A DNA stretch of 64,000 nt from Taxillus chinensis. Its lineage: Eukaryota > Streptophyta > Magnoliopsida > Santalales > Loranthaceae. The position numbers and the translations under genes were made by a program. This document shows positions 11,648 to 21,509 of this stretch, in pieces; position 1 is the first letter of the stretch; each line of letters begins with the position of its first letter. The notes under the pieces are model-generated. The model was given only the letters and a program-made list of their open reading frames with translations. It was not told the origin of the DNA and searched no databases. Where the stretch lies: contig CM042090.1 of assembly GCA_023512835.1 (NCBI GenBank), forward strand, positions 14,611,117 through 14,675,116, given 5' to 3'.

Positions 11648-11851
11648 GAGCATTGGTAGTAAATTACCTCAATTTTAATCAAATCTATTTACACTAAGCA
11701 ATATTGGCCACTAATTATACTTAAAATTTATATTTTGACTATAAACTTTATTAAAATTCAAACATCGAGATATCGACTAGCTAAATTCAGTTAAATTTTT
11801 AAAATTTAGAGAAATTTGAGTAAAATTTTAGCTAGTCTACTATTAATGCTC
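11648..11851. mobile_element. small Tourist-like MITE
   Basis: A 204-base element starting GAGCATTGGTAGTAAA and ending TACTATTAATGCTC, which are imperfect terminal inverted repeats. It is flanked by TTA on both sides (11645-11647 and 11852-11854). It has no coding capacity. Confidence 0.65.
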
Positions 11852-12171
11852 TTAGTTTGATAAAACAGTAAATATAAAATTAAAAAATAATTTAAAATAA
11901 TAAAAATGGGAATGAAAAATAAGATATAGAAAAATAAATAAAATATATTAAATAATATAATATCCAATCTTCTAAAACAGAAATAGAAAAACTAGAGTAT
12001 ATGCTTTAAGCTCAACATAAAAGCAAATCATTTGTCAAAAAATTGGCACGCCGAGACAGTTTAAATTTATAATTTTTATAATTCATAATTTATTAGATCC
12101 ATTTTTTTTCAAATATAATATTATTTTTAAAAATAATATCATTTTATCAATTCCTGAGATATAAAACTGTC

Positions 12172-12395
12172 TATTTAAAAGTGGATGATCACAATTAATT
12201 TGAATTTGATGGAAGGGGAAAAAATAGTATTCGATCACTGGAATGTTAATACAAAATAATTAAAGAATGAATGGAAAAAACAATTAAAAGATGGATGGCT
12301 ATTATTCACTTCACAGCTGCGTGAAACAAGACGACGTGGTCGGATCATACATGGCAGGAAGCAAGAACTCGGCTGCAACGATACCGTGCGCATTA
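12172..12395 (-). pseudogene. 3' remnant of a third EXORDIUM-like copy
   Basis: On the minus strand, 12311-12395 encodes the last 27 or so residues of the same protein as the twin genes (FLLPAMYDPTTSSCFTQL, then TGA). It is followed by the same 3' flank down to about 12172. Homology stops abruptly at 12395, so everything upstream of the C-terminus is gone, including the promoter. The remaining frame is intact but has changes the twins lack, for example Lys to Glu in the AAEF motif, so it diverged earlier than the twins did from each other. It has the orientation of the left copy and lies just inside the right arm. Confidence 0.85.
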
Positions 12396-12779
12396 CGCAC
12401 TACGGAGGAAAACAACGTTATATTAGGTGGCCGATGTGTGAATGTACTGTTTTTTTTAATCTCCGTTATTTATTATACCAATTAAAAGTATACTTATTTT
12501 AAAATTTATTCTTAAATCTTATTTTAAATAATGAAACTGTTTTTTCTATCAAAACTTTAAATTTATTTCTAAATTATTAGAAAAATACCATTAGGGAATA
12601 GGATTACTCTAACAGCGTCAAATATTTATTTACAAATATGACTTCCCGAACATTATATTAGAGTTTGAAAAGTGCTATTTGACTTTTTATTTTATTTTCT
12701 AGGACATTTTAGTTACTTCTCATGCTTGGTGGGTGTATTTATAGTATCCGTTGCCTAATACTAATTAGGAGGCTGATGG
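12396..12779. other. AT-rich junction DNA between remnant and right arm
   Basis: About 380 bases with no match to the arms and no gene. It separates the truncated copy from the right inverted arm. Confidence 0.5.
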
Positions 12780-13036
12780 GTGAATGGACTGTTGTATACT
12801 AAAATCTTAAGCGATAACAAATCAATTAAATAAGTAAAAACAAACCGCGTCCTCGGATTGGATTGAAGCAATTAATTTCCCGCGTCCCACGCATCCCATG
12901 CCTGACACATAATACACCACCTGCCACCTTGGAAATATGCCTGTTTCTCTCCCGTTTGTATGCGCAGCTGTCACACGAAATGCCAGTGCCAGCTTCCCAC
13001 TCGTTTCTTGTATGTAATACCACAATTTATGGGGCC

Positions 13037-13044
13037 TATATAAG
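13037..13044 (+). promoter_or_regulatory. TATA box of right EXORDIUM-like copy
   Basis: TATATAAG about 155 bases upstream of the ATG at 13192, conserved in the left copy. It predicts a leader of roughly 120 bases. Confidence 0.65.
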
Positions 13045-13191
13045 TTCACGTTTGTGCGCTCTTTCAATACGCACTCAATCCATATCTCAACAAACAAGTC
13101 CCCAGTACTCCTCTCTCACTTGCCCCCCTGTTCTCCCATACCTATATATACCTTGGCAGCTTACTGTTACACCTGGCCGGTTAGCCCAAAA

Positions 13192-14133
13192 ATGGCCTAC
13201 ATCACTCCTCTAATGTTGCTACAACTGTTTCTCTTATTAGTTTGTTCTTCTGCTGGTGGGAGGGGACTGAAAGGGTTGGTTCCCGAGCAGCCACTGGTGT
13301 TACCATACCACAAAGGCCCTCTCCTTAACGGCAACGTCTCCGTCAATCTCCTCTGGTACGGCACCTTCAAGCCTTCCCAGAAATCTATCATCACTGATTT
13401 CATCTCCGCCCTCTCTAATAGTAATGAGGCCCAGCCCTCCGTTTCCGCGTGGTTGCAGACGACTGCCAAGTACTACGCCCTCACCACCGACAACAACCGC
13501 GCGTCCATCGCACTCTCCCTCGGCGATCAGATGAGCGACGAGAAATGCTCCCTCGGAAAATCCCTTACCGGGAAACAACTTACCCAACTGGCCTCTCGCG
13601 GCCAGAAAGAACAACAGCAGCCCAGCGCCGCCGCCATCAGCGTGGTGTTGACCGCCCCAGACGTCACCGTCGAGGACTTCTGCTCCGACAGTTGCGGTAC
13701 GCACGGATCCGCGTCGTCGGTTGGAACCAAATTTGCGTACGTCTGGGTTGGAAACTCGGAGACGCAATGCCCGGGTCAGTGCGCGTGGCCGTTCCACCAG
13801 CCCATCCATGGCCCGCAGACGCCCGCGTTGGTGCCTCCTAACGGCGATGTCGGAGTTGACGGCATGGTGATCAACCTGGCCACCCTCTTGGCCGGGACCG
13901 TCACCAATCCCTTCGGCAACGGTTTCTACCAGGGAGACGCAAATGCTCCTCTTGAGGCGTCGTCGGCGTGCACTGGAATTTTCGGTTCGGGAGCCTATCC
14001 GGGTTACCCGGGAAAGTTGTTGCTGGATTCCACCACGGGTGGCAGCTATAATGCGCACGGTGTCGGTGCGGCCAAGTTCTTGCTTCCTGCCATGTATGAT
14101 CCGACAACGTCGTCTTGTTTCACGCAGCTGTGA
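13192..14133 (+). CDS. EXL: EXORDIUM-like protein, right copy of inverted pair
   Basis: Intronless, 313 residues, secreted. It starts at the ATG that opens the signal peptide MAYITPLMLLQLFLLLVCSS; the frame is also open further upstream, but that part covers the leader. It has the full set of family blocks ([63 protein letters not shown]). It differs from the left copy by two residues (Gln and Ala in place of Lys and Asp) and a few silent bases, for example in the codons for Gly and Pro. The promoter is also conserved, so both copies are expected to be expressed alike. The long opposite-strand frame (13300-14058) is a by-product of the GC-rich third codon positions. Confidence 0.93.
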   Translation: MAYITPLMLLQLFLLLVCSSAGGRGLKGLVPEQPLVLPYHKGPLLNGNVSVNLLWYGTFKPSQKSIITDFISALSNSNEAQPSVSAWLQTTAKYYALTTDNNRASIALSLGDQMSDEKCSLGKSLTGKQLTQLASRGQKEQQQPSAAAISVVLTAPDVTVEDFCSDSCGTHGSASSVGTKFAYVWVGNSETQCPGQCAWPFHQPIHGPQTPALVPPNGDVGVDGMVINLATLLAGTVTNPFGNGFYQGDANAPLEASSACTGIFGSGAYPGYPGKLLLDSTTGGSYNAHGVGAAKFLLPAMYDPTTSSCFTQL

Positions 14134-14256
14134 AGTGAATAATAGCCATCCATCTTCAATTTTGTAAAAAAAATTTCAATTCATTCTTTAATTCGTTTGT
14201 ATTAACATTCCAGTAATCGAATACTATTTCTTTCCCCTTCTATCAAATTCAAATTA

Positions 14257-14369
14257 ATTGCGGTCATCCACCTTTGATTTTAAATAAGCAGGTAGATATA
14301 TATACTCAATAGTTGGCTTTGGCACCCAAGACATTTTGGATTGCGGTCATCCACCTTTGATTTTAAATA
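14257..14369. repeat. pair of exact 30-base direct repeats
   Basis: Copies at 14257-14286 and 14340-14369, each running ATTGCGGTCATCC through TTTTAAATA, 83 bases apart. They mark the outer end of the right arm and may be a scar of the duplication event. Confidence 0.7.
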
Positions 14370-14905
14370 TACACACATTCGTATCAATTTTATAATATTC
14401 TTGAATAAATAATATATTATTTGATAAATTTTATTTTTTATTTATATATTATTTATATATTAGTGTTTTGATGCTCTCGTGAAAGTTAGGTTATGGGAGA
14501 GGCAAGATATAAACTGTCTAACTTACATCTGAAAATTATTATTTAAAAATATAAAATAATAACATAAAAGCATAGAAAGTTTACTAATTTTTTTATAATT
14601 AAGTCAAAAAAAATTTAAATCGTATATTCTAGTTATTAGTCTAGTTATAATTAGTCTGTATATTCTAGTTATTACTCTTTAGAATATTAAATCATATTAC
14701 TAATTAATTATAATTATAGTTATATATATATTATTAGAATTTGATATAGTAAATTATATATATTTAAAAAAAATTGTTAGAGGGGAGGAATGGTGGTGGT
14801 GGTGGTTTTCCCTAAATCCACTAGACATGTAAAATGAAAATTTCAAACCAGTTGACACTTATTTATGTGAAATTTTCACACCATATATGCAACTATATTT
14901 GATTA

Positions 14906-15299
14906 GAGCATTTATACTAGCTTCATATGATATACGTATCTATTTCAGAAAATAAATAGTTCATGTTATATATATTTTATTTTCAACATCTCATTGTCTA
15001 TATCTATATCTATCTCTATTTTTTAAATTATAATTTTTTATTTTGTATTTACTAATTTTTAATTTATTCCATTTGTTATAATAAATAAAAAATACATATA
15101 TTAATAAATGTAATAAAAAATATTTAGAAGATAAATGGTAATCATTCAAATATAAAAATTCTCTATAATCTCTATTTTTATTTTTTAAATTTTATGGTTT
15201 GAAGTATCTAAAGGATATTTTTTATCAAAAATTTTATTTTTTTTTTTAAATTTTTTTTAAAAATATATTTTTAAATTTGAAAGAGTAGTGTGGATTCTC
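14906..15299. mobile_element. MITE of the GAGCAT..ACACTA family, copy 1
   Basis: A 394-base AT-rich element with imperfect terminal repeats. The left end is GAGCATTTATACTAG; the right end on the other strand is GAGAATCCACACTAC. It is flanked by TTA at 14903-14905 and TAA at 15300-15302, consistent with a TWA target. Its interior (TTATAATAAATAAAAAATACATATATTA and neighbours) matches the element at 39360. Confidence 0.55.
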
Positions 15300-15302
15300 T
15301 AA

Positions 15303-15791
15303 AAATAGTTAATCAATTAGACAAATGATTAATGACACAACAAATCAAAATGACCACCGCTCCATTAAATTTATTAAAAAAAGAGTGCTCGACAGGAAAA
15401 AAAGCATTTGATTTTTTAAAAGCTGGTGCTGGTTCCGACGAAAAGATAGTGCTGCAATTCACCCTCTCTCTCACTCTTGATTCGCCGTCGACCGTGTTGG
15501 TTCTTCATCCTAATCGGTTCGTCGTCTGACTCTCTCACTCTCTCCCTTTCCATTCGTCGTCTCACTCTCTCTCTCTCTCTCTTGTTTCGACATCGATAGC
15601 TTTAGGATTGAGGTTCGGGTTTTTAGACCTGGAATTATTGAGGGATAGTATGTGTTATTTGATGTTATATGACAACTGATTAGAAATTCAAACTCTGTTT
15701 CTACTTCCATTTTGGTTTTCAGATTGAGATGAAAATTGATAGAGATTGACATCGCTGTTTCTTTTTTCCCCTTTTCCATTAGTTATGTTCT

Positions 15792-15845
<54 letters not shown>

Positions 15846-18087
15846 ATTATAAGTGTTTAATATTTGTTGGTTTTGTTTAGTGTTTTTTATTTACACGTTG
15901 ATTGTATTATGGCCGTTGACTGTATTATTTATTTATATTGTGTGTTTGTTTTATTGATTTTGTTATGCTGTATACTTACAATTTTAGAGCGTGTATGATC
16001 CTCCATCCCCTCCCTCCGCAGAAACAGATTTGGATATAGCATTTAGAGATAGCATGTCCGCCACCTCCATCATAGCCAGCTGGTGAGCCACTAGTTTGGG
16101 GAGCGGCATCATGTTCCATTTCTATTAACAAAACCAGCAAAAATGGCAGAATATTGACCCACTTTAACATTGCCAGACATAATGAAACTAATAGAACAAC
16201 CTTGTTTGGGGCACACAACTAAAACATGAGCTAGCATCTCCAAGTTTTCAGAACCAAATACGTATATACAGATCTGAATTGAGATATACAAGTTTGAATT
16301 GAAAATACAGGTTGTGTCAAAAGATCCAACACTTGCAAGTCTCATCTAAAATGTCCTGTTTTCCTAAGAATCTAACGAGCTATGTTGGATTTGGCTGTTT
16401 ACGGTAGCATGCTTGAAATCCATGGTGGACGTGTCCCCCTATTTAAATTGTCTTCTTGATTATTATCAATAATGCATGGTTTATATAATTCCTGTTGTAT
16501 TTATGTGGACTTATAATTCTATTTGTGGTTTGTGTGCTTTGGATGTTGACTTGCATATTTTTGAGATACATTGATTAGATGTTGCTTACACTCTGTATTG
16601 ATTAAATTCTAAAAACTTTGAATAATAGAAATATTACATTAAATTCTAGACCATTAATGTACACTCTCTTATGGTGAATATGGTTTCTTACCATCTTTAA
16701 TTTTACATTTGTAAATGTGTTCTTCTGTATACTTCTTTCTAAAATCTTATAAATACATTTCTATGTAATTCCCTAACAGTTTAGAGGGACTTATTTGGAT
16801 CTGATATCAGAATAAATCTTAAAATATTATATATATAAAAATTTTCCTTTCTTTTTATATTTGGCATTTCCTGTTTTTGTCCCCTATTTATGTTGTTTAT
16901 TTCCACTGTTTATTTTTTGCCTTAGTGAAGTTTTTTTTACTGAAAATCGTGAATTTCAACTTCTATGTTCAACAATAAATTTCACCTCGCCACCTCGTTT
17001 TTACTGTTCAGACTTCAATCTTATGTGGGGTCTATTGAATTGAATAGCAGAAAAATTTTTTATATAGTCTTAGGTTTGGAGGCAATTAAAACTATGCCTA
17101 CTGGGCCATTGGCCAGCCGATTTCTCTGTATAGCGTTTTTTTGACTTTGGCTAGGGCAGGGGGGGCTCCAGAGTTCGTTTTAGGTAGGGATAGATGAGTA
17201 CTGATGAGTGATGATGCAACGAATTGATATTGATACAATTTTGCATAATAATTGCAATGCATTTCACTCCCATATATATATACATGTACACCCCTATTTA
17301 TGGGAAATCAACAATTAAGGAAATGTTAATTCAATGAATGAAAAACAAAAACCAGTAATCATGGTCGCATTATTTTCCATTCATTATGCTAGATGGGGGT
17401 CAAGTATCCTTCCCGAAATCATCACACCTCGCAAGAAAAAAGTCTCTGTTTTCATTTGAGTTTTCAGTTTAAGTTGGTAGTTGGTATGAAGCGTAACCAA
17501 ACTTAATGTTTTGAGTACATATTAACTGGTGTGACTTCTACACATCGTAGGGGTCCTACCACATCATTAAGCTTTTTACCTACATCACGTGCAAATTCTA
17601 GTTTTTGTTTAATACCTCAAAATAATTTATCCTTCTATGGTAAGTTCATGTATTATTTTCAATGTTATTGTATGTAAGTTAAATTCATTCCCTTTTGTCT
17701 AATTACTTTCAGCAAATTGATGGTGCGCAGAATGAGTTATTCATGTGCAAGCCATCATGAACTAGATAGTTGACTTTCATATTTCAAAAATTAACTTCAA
17801 ATGATAAATATTATTGCCTTAAACATATTTGTTGACTCGAACATTCTCCCATACATACTTATCATGAATAATTTTTTCAAGTACGGATCACTAGAAAGGA
17901 CCTACTGTGAACTAACTTTTGTTTTTAATTTTGTTTATTAAGTGGATCAGATGGTTGACCATATGTATGTGTGTTGTAGAATGAAGCCATGATTCATGAA
18001 ATTAAATGTTGATGGGACTTACTTTTTATTTGATTTTAACAGATGTACATCTAGTGACTCGTTCTTTTGATCCCCCGGTAAAAACTG
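15303..18087. other. transcript-like intergenic stretch, nothing recognised
   Basis: Less AT-rich than its surroundings. It includes pyrimidine-rich, leader-like sequence near 15460-15600, a long (CT)n tract (15794-15843) and a moderately GC patch at 15990-16240. The short frames there (16109-16345 and 15976-16218, minus) match no family I know. It could be a decayed 5' part of the kinase pseudogene at 18088 or a non-coding transcript; nothing proves either. Confidence 0.4.
15794..15843. repeat. (CT)n microsatellite, about 25 units
   Basis: Perfect CT dinucleotide tract of about 50 bases, preceded by shorter CT tracts near 15565. It is likely length-variable. Confidence 0.9.
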
Positions 18088-18465
18088 GTGGTTCTGGAAA
18101 TTTCTAGTACTGACCATCAGGGCCCAGGTGGTACAGGAAATTCGAGGTCATATTTCACGCATAAAGAATTAATTGAGGCAAGAAAAGGATTTTCAGCTCA
18201 AAATCTTTTGGAGGAAGAAGAATTTGGTTTTTGTTTCAAATGTTTCCTGTTAGATGGAAGGGAAGCAGTTAAAGAATTGTGGTGACTAGGGTAAACGTGA
18301 GTTCAAAGCAGAAGTTATCAGTGGTTGCATCATTGCCATTTGGTTTCACTTGTGGGTGACTGTATATCTGAACATCAGATAAACATCAGAGAATGCTTGT
18401 AATATGATTATGTCCCAAACAATACCCTCCATTATCATCTCCATGACAAATTTTCAGGATTAAAA
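18088..18465 (+). pseudogene. PERK-type receptor kinase fragment (dead)
   Basis: The first part reads SRSYFTHKELIEARKGFSAQ, then NLLEEEEFGF and DGREAVKEL, the start of the kinase domain of PERK-like (proline-rich extensin-like) receptor kinases. After a stop and a frame change the match goes on in another frame: REFKAEV, then a decayed form of the HHRHLVSLVGYC and HYHLH blocks, up to about 18465. The glycine-rich ATP loop has become EEEEFG, and the frame is broken by stops and indels, so no kinase can be made. The rest of the kinase domain is absent. The short intact frame 18088-18285 is only a piece of this relic. Confidence 0.8.
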
Positions 18466-19406
18466 GTGGGGAATTGACATTGATTTTTGTGTATTATTTG
18501 CAATAAACATTTGGATCGCATGACAGTAAAGACGTTTGGCCTGTACCGGCGCTTATTAAATGCCAGCTAAAGTAATAGTTCGGCCGGCAGCTATACCTGC
18601 GTTTGTAAAACGCCATTATAAGTAGGAACTATAATATAAATGAAAGGGTACGTTGGACTTTGAAAACGTAAAATTATTTTTGAAAATGAAATTATATTTA
18701 AAAATAATGGGTTTAAATTAATTTAATATTATTTAATTTTAAAATTAAAATTTAAAAACAGATGGTTAAATAGGTCTTATAGTTATTTTTAAAAATTATT
18801 TATTTTTGTTTTTAAATTTAAATATTTTTTATTTTTTTATTTTTGGGGGGTTTGATGACGACGTTTTGAAGAAGAGGATCTTTTTGCCGCGTGAGAGGAA
18901 ATGCTCCAAATACCAGAAACTCAAGATACACACAATTTCAATAGAAAAACCACCACACCTTTCACTAACAATTTGTCTGATTGCTGCTATTACATCTAGA
19001 AAGATTTGTAACCATTAGAATATTAAACTTAGAAAATAAGTTGCTGGGCAGAATTGATTGTTATAATAGAGGAAATACCAGATAGGATTTGTGCAATACC
19101 CCTTAATAATGTTTAAGTAATGGTGTTGGAATACTGTCCTAAAAGCAGAGTGCCCAAGCCACATTTAAAAGATGGTAATGTTTTTGTGCCATTTTATTGA
19201 GGTGTAAATGGGCATGAATGTTGGAAAAAGGTATCGGTGTAAAAAAAAAAGTTTAGAAGAAAATAAATTGACTTCCATTATGGACACGCAAGGTTTTGTC
19301 ATGAATGTTGAATCAGGTTTCACCCAAGAAAAAAATAATTTTATCACCTCTTGTATATCTTATTTACAATTTAAGAGCTGGATCCATGCATGTAAAATTT
19401 ATTAAA

Positions 19407-19580
<174 letters not shown>

Positions 19581-19805
19581 ATTTAATAGGGATTTTTATG
19601 TGGGGTTTGGTGTAAAGGGTTGCAAGTTGATGTAACTATACTTGTTGCATTCATAAGATGAGAATTACCAAGCCGATTGTGTATTAGCTAGAACGATCAG
19701 TTAATTGTATTCTTTGATAGTAAAAGTTAGTTGGGCTATCATAGGATTTGACATAAGGCCTTGGGGTTGGATCCTTTTCAGCAGAGTAAATTAAACAACC
19801 CAATG

Positions 19806-19807
<2 letters not shown>

Positions 19808-19844
<37 letters not shown>
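19808..19844. repeat. (AT)n microsatellite
   Basis: Perfect AT/TA dinucleotide tract of about 37 bases about 0.5 kb upstream of PDF1. Confidence 0.9.
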
Positions 19845-19845
<1 letters not shown>

Positions 19846-19941
19846 CGGTAGGTCATAATTTTACTGTCAAACCAATTACATAAATTATTTTTTTAAAATA
19901 AAATATAAAAAAGACAGCTGGTCGAACATTTTTTTGTTATT

Positions 19942-20160
19942 ATATATTAATCTACTAATCTCAAATAATCGTAGATATTCATCTCAAATTCGTCCTAAAT
20001 CTGTCAATTTGAAACCCACTTGTACCATTAAAGGCGTGTACCATTAGGGTGGAGCGAAACGAATATCCAATATAACCCGCTACATTAACATCCTAAATCT
20101 ACTAATCTCTATAACTCTGCTAGTCTACGCACCTTGAGGCGTATACCATTAGGGTGGAGT
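19942..20160. repeat. tandem duplication of about 100 bases
   Basis: The words TCCTAAATCT and GTACCATTAGGGTGGAG (second copy GTATACCATTAGGGTGGAG) occur twice, about 100 bases apart (19992 and 20090; 20038 and 20143). This suggests one tandem duplication in the PDF1 upstream region. Confidence 0.5.
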
Positions 20161-20307
20161 CTATGCTTGCAGCGGTCAAGCATAATTGGGTGAGTGATAT
20201 TAGTAGCTCGGCCCAGAAGCAGTAAAGGCAAACAATGGCACTAAACGTACCAACCACACAACTTCAACTGCCTGTATTAACTTCCCCTCGATCCAACCTC
20301 TTACCTC

Positions 20308-20315
20308 TATATTTA
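20308..20315 (+). promoter_or_regulatory. probable TATA box of PDF1
   Basis: TATATTTA in a C-rich stretch, 69 bases upstream of the ATG at 20377, giving a leader of about 35-40 bases. Confidence 0.45.
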
Positions 20316-20376
20316 CCACTCTCACTTTCATCTTCTTTCCTAGCTAGCGCCCTCGGTCTTTTGAAACCACGCAGTC

Positions 20377-20554
20377 ATGGAGAAAAGAAATAAGCAGGCC
20401 TCTAATCTGTTCATCTGGGGTTTGTTTGCAGCCCTGATGACTTTCCATAACTTGTTCGTTCCAGTCGTTTCTAACTCCGAATCTGAAGGCAAAACACACA
20501 AACATTTCGCACACCCGCGTTCAGGAACTCCCTCACAAGGTCATCTCCCTCCCT

Positions 20555-20588
<34 letters not shown>

Positions 20589-21509
20589 AAAAAATAGTTT
20601 AGCATGACTAGACTTGCATCGTATATCCCCATGCAGGTTCAGTTTCAGCATGCAAATGCGCACCACCTTCTCATGGAACCAGCCCCTCACATGGCTCGCC
20701 ACCGCCTCGGCCTCGGCCCCGGCCTTCTCATGGAATTAGTCCCCCGTATGGTGGTGGACACAGACTACCCTGCACACCTCCGCCGTCTTCACCGCGTGCG
20801 CCATTAATACCGCCAGTCATTGGCACCCCTACAACTCATCCTATCGTCGGGGCACCCAGTACACCATTCATTGGCACACCCACAACTCCTATCGTCGGTG
20901 CACCACCAAGAACCCCAATCATTGGCACGCCTACAATTCCTATCGTCGGTGCACCACCAAGAACCCCAATCATTGGCACACCCACGACGCCCACCATTAG
21001 CACGCCGATAATTCCTGTAGATCCTCATTTCCCAGTTCCCACGCCCCCATTTCTTCCCTATCCAAACACACCCTCCAGTGGTACATGCGAGTAAGTTACA
21101 ATTGTACCACGCTCAAGAAACAGAAACCTGCAAGATCTTAACAAATAATTTTACTCACTTTTTTTTTTGGCTCAGATTTTGGAGGACTCACCCGTCTCTG
21201 GTATGGGGTCTGTGCGGCTGGTGGGCAACAGTGGGCGATGCGTTTGGTATGTCTACTGTTCCCGGGTCAGTTTCTGCTGGTCCGAACTTGCTTGAGGCAC
21301 TTTCCAACACCAAGAGCGATGGGTTGTCAGCTCTGTATCGAGAAGGGACCGCATCGCTGCTTAACTCCATGGTGAACCAACGGTTCCATTTCACAAGCAA
21401 GCAAGTTAAGGAGAGTTTTATTGCGGCGCATGGCTCAGAAAAGGCAGCTATGGCGCAAGCACAGATCTTCAAGCTAGCCAATGAAGGCCAGCTGAAGCCT
21501 AGGACTTAA
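20377..21509 (+). CDS. PDF1: PROTODERMAL FACTOR 1-type protein
   Basis: Three exons: 20377-20539, 20637-21090 and 21176-21509. All introns are GT-AG and the frame is continuous, giving 316 residues. A second AG 12 bases downstream (exon start 20649) also keeps frame and would give 312. Exon 1 codes a signal peptide (FIWGLFAALMTFHNLFVPVV) and the start of the proline-rich part. Exon 2 codes His/Pro/Ser-rich sequence and then repeats of IIGTPT and PIVGAPPRTP with a 48-51 base period. Exon 3 (about residues 206-316) is the conserved C-terminal domain: FWRTHPSLVWGL, LLEALSNTKSDG, ALYREGTASLLNSMVNQRF, FKLANEGQLKPR. PDF1 is an extracellular proline-rich protein of the shoot epidermal (L1) layer, thought to act in the wall or cuticle. 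No full TAAATG(C/T)A L1 box was seen within 1 kb upstream. Confidence 0.9.

Larger units (their letters stand above)
9625..12171. other. spacer between inverted arms, no gene seen
   Basis: AT-rich spacer with a long poly-A run (9980-10014), a short transcript-like patch near 10080-10230, a G-rich island (10245-10328), a GC-richer patch near 10990-11180 and a MITE (11648-11851). The short frames here lack any recognised domain. Confidence 0.65.
12780..14345. repeat. right arm of large inverted duplication
   Basis: Inverted partner of 8061-9624. The match covers the promoter, the complete gene and the 3' flank. At the outer end a 30-base word (14257-14286) is repeated at 14340-14369; the left arm has only one, slightly altered, version. 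Confidence 0.9.

Noticed and set aside
16109..16345. 78-residue frame on the minus strand beside the kinase relic
   Set aside because: No similarity recognised, opposite strand to the kinase fragment, no splice context.
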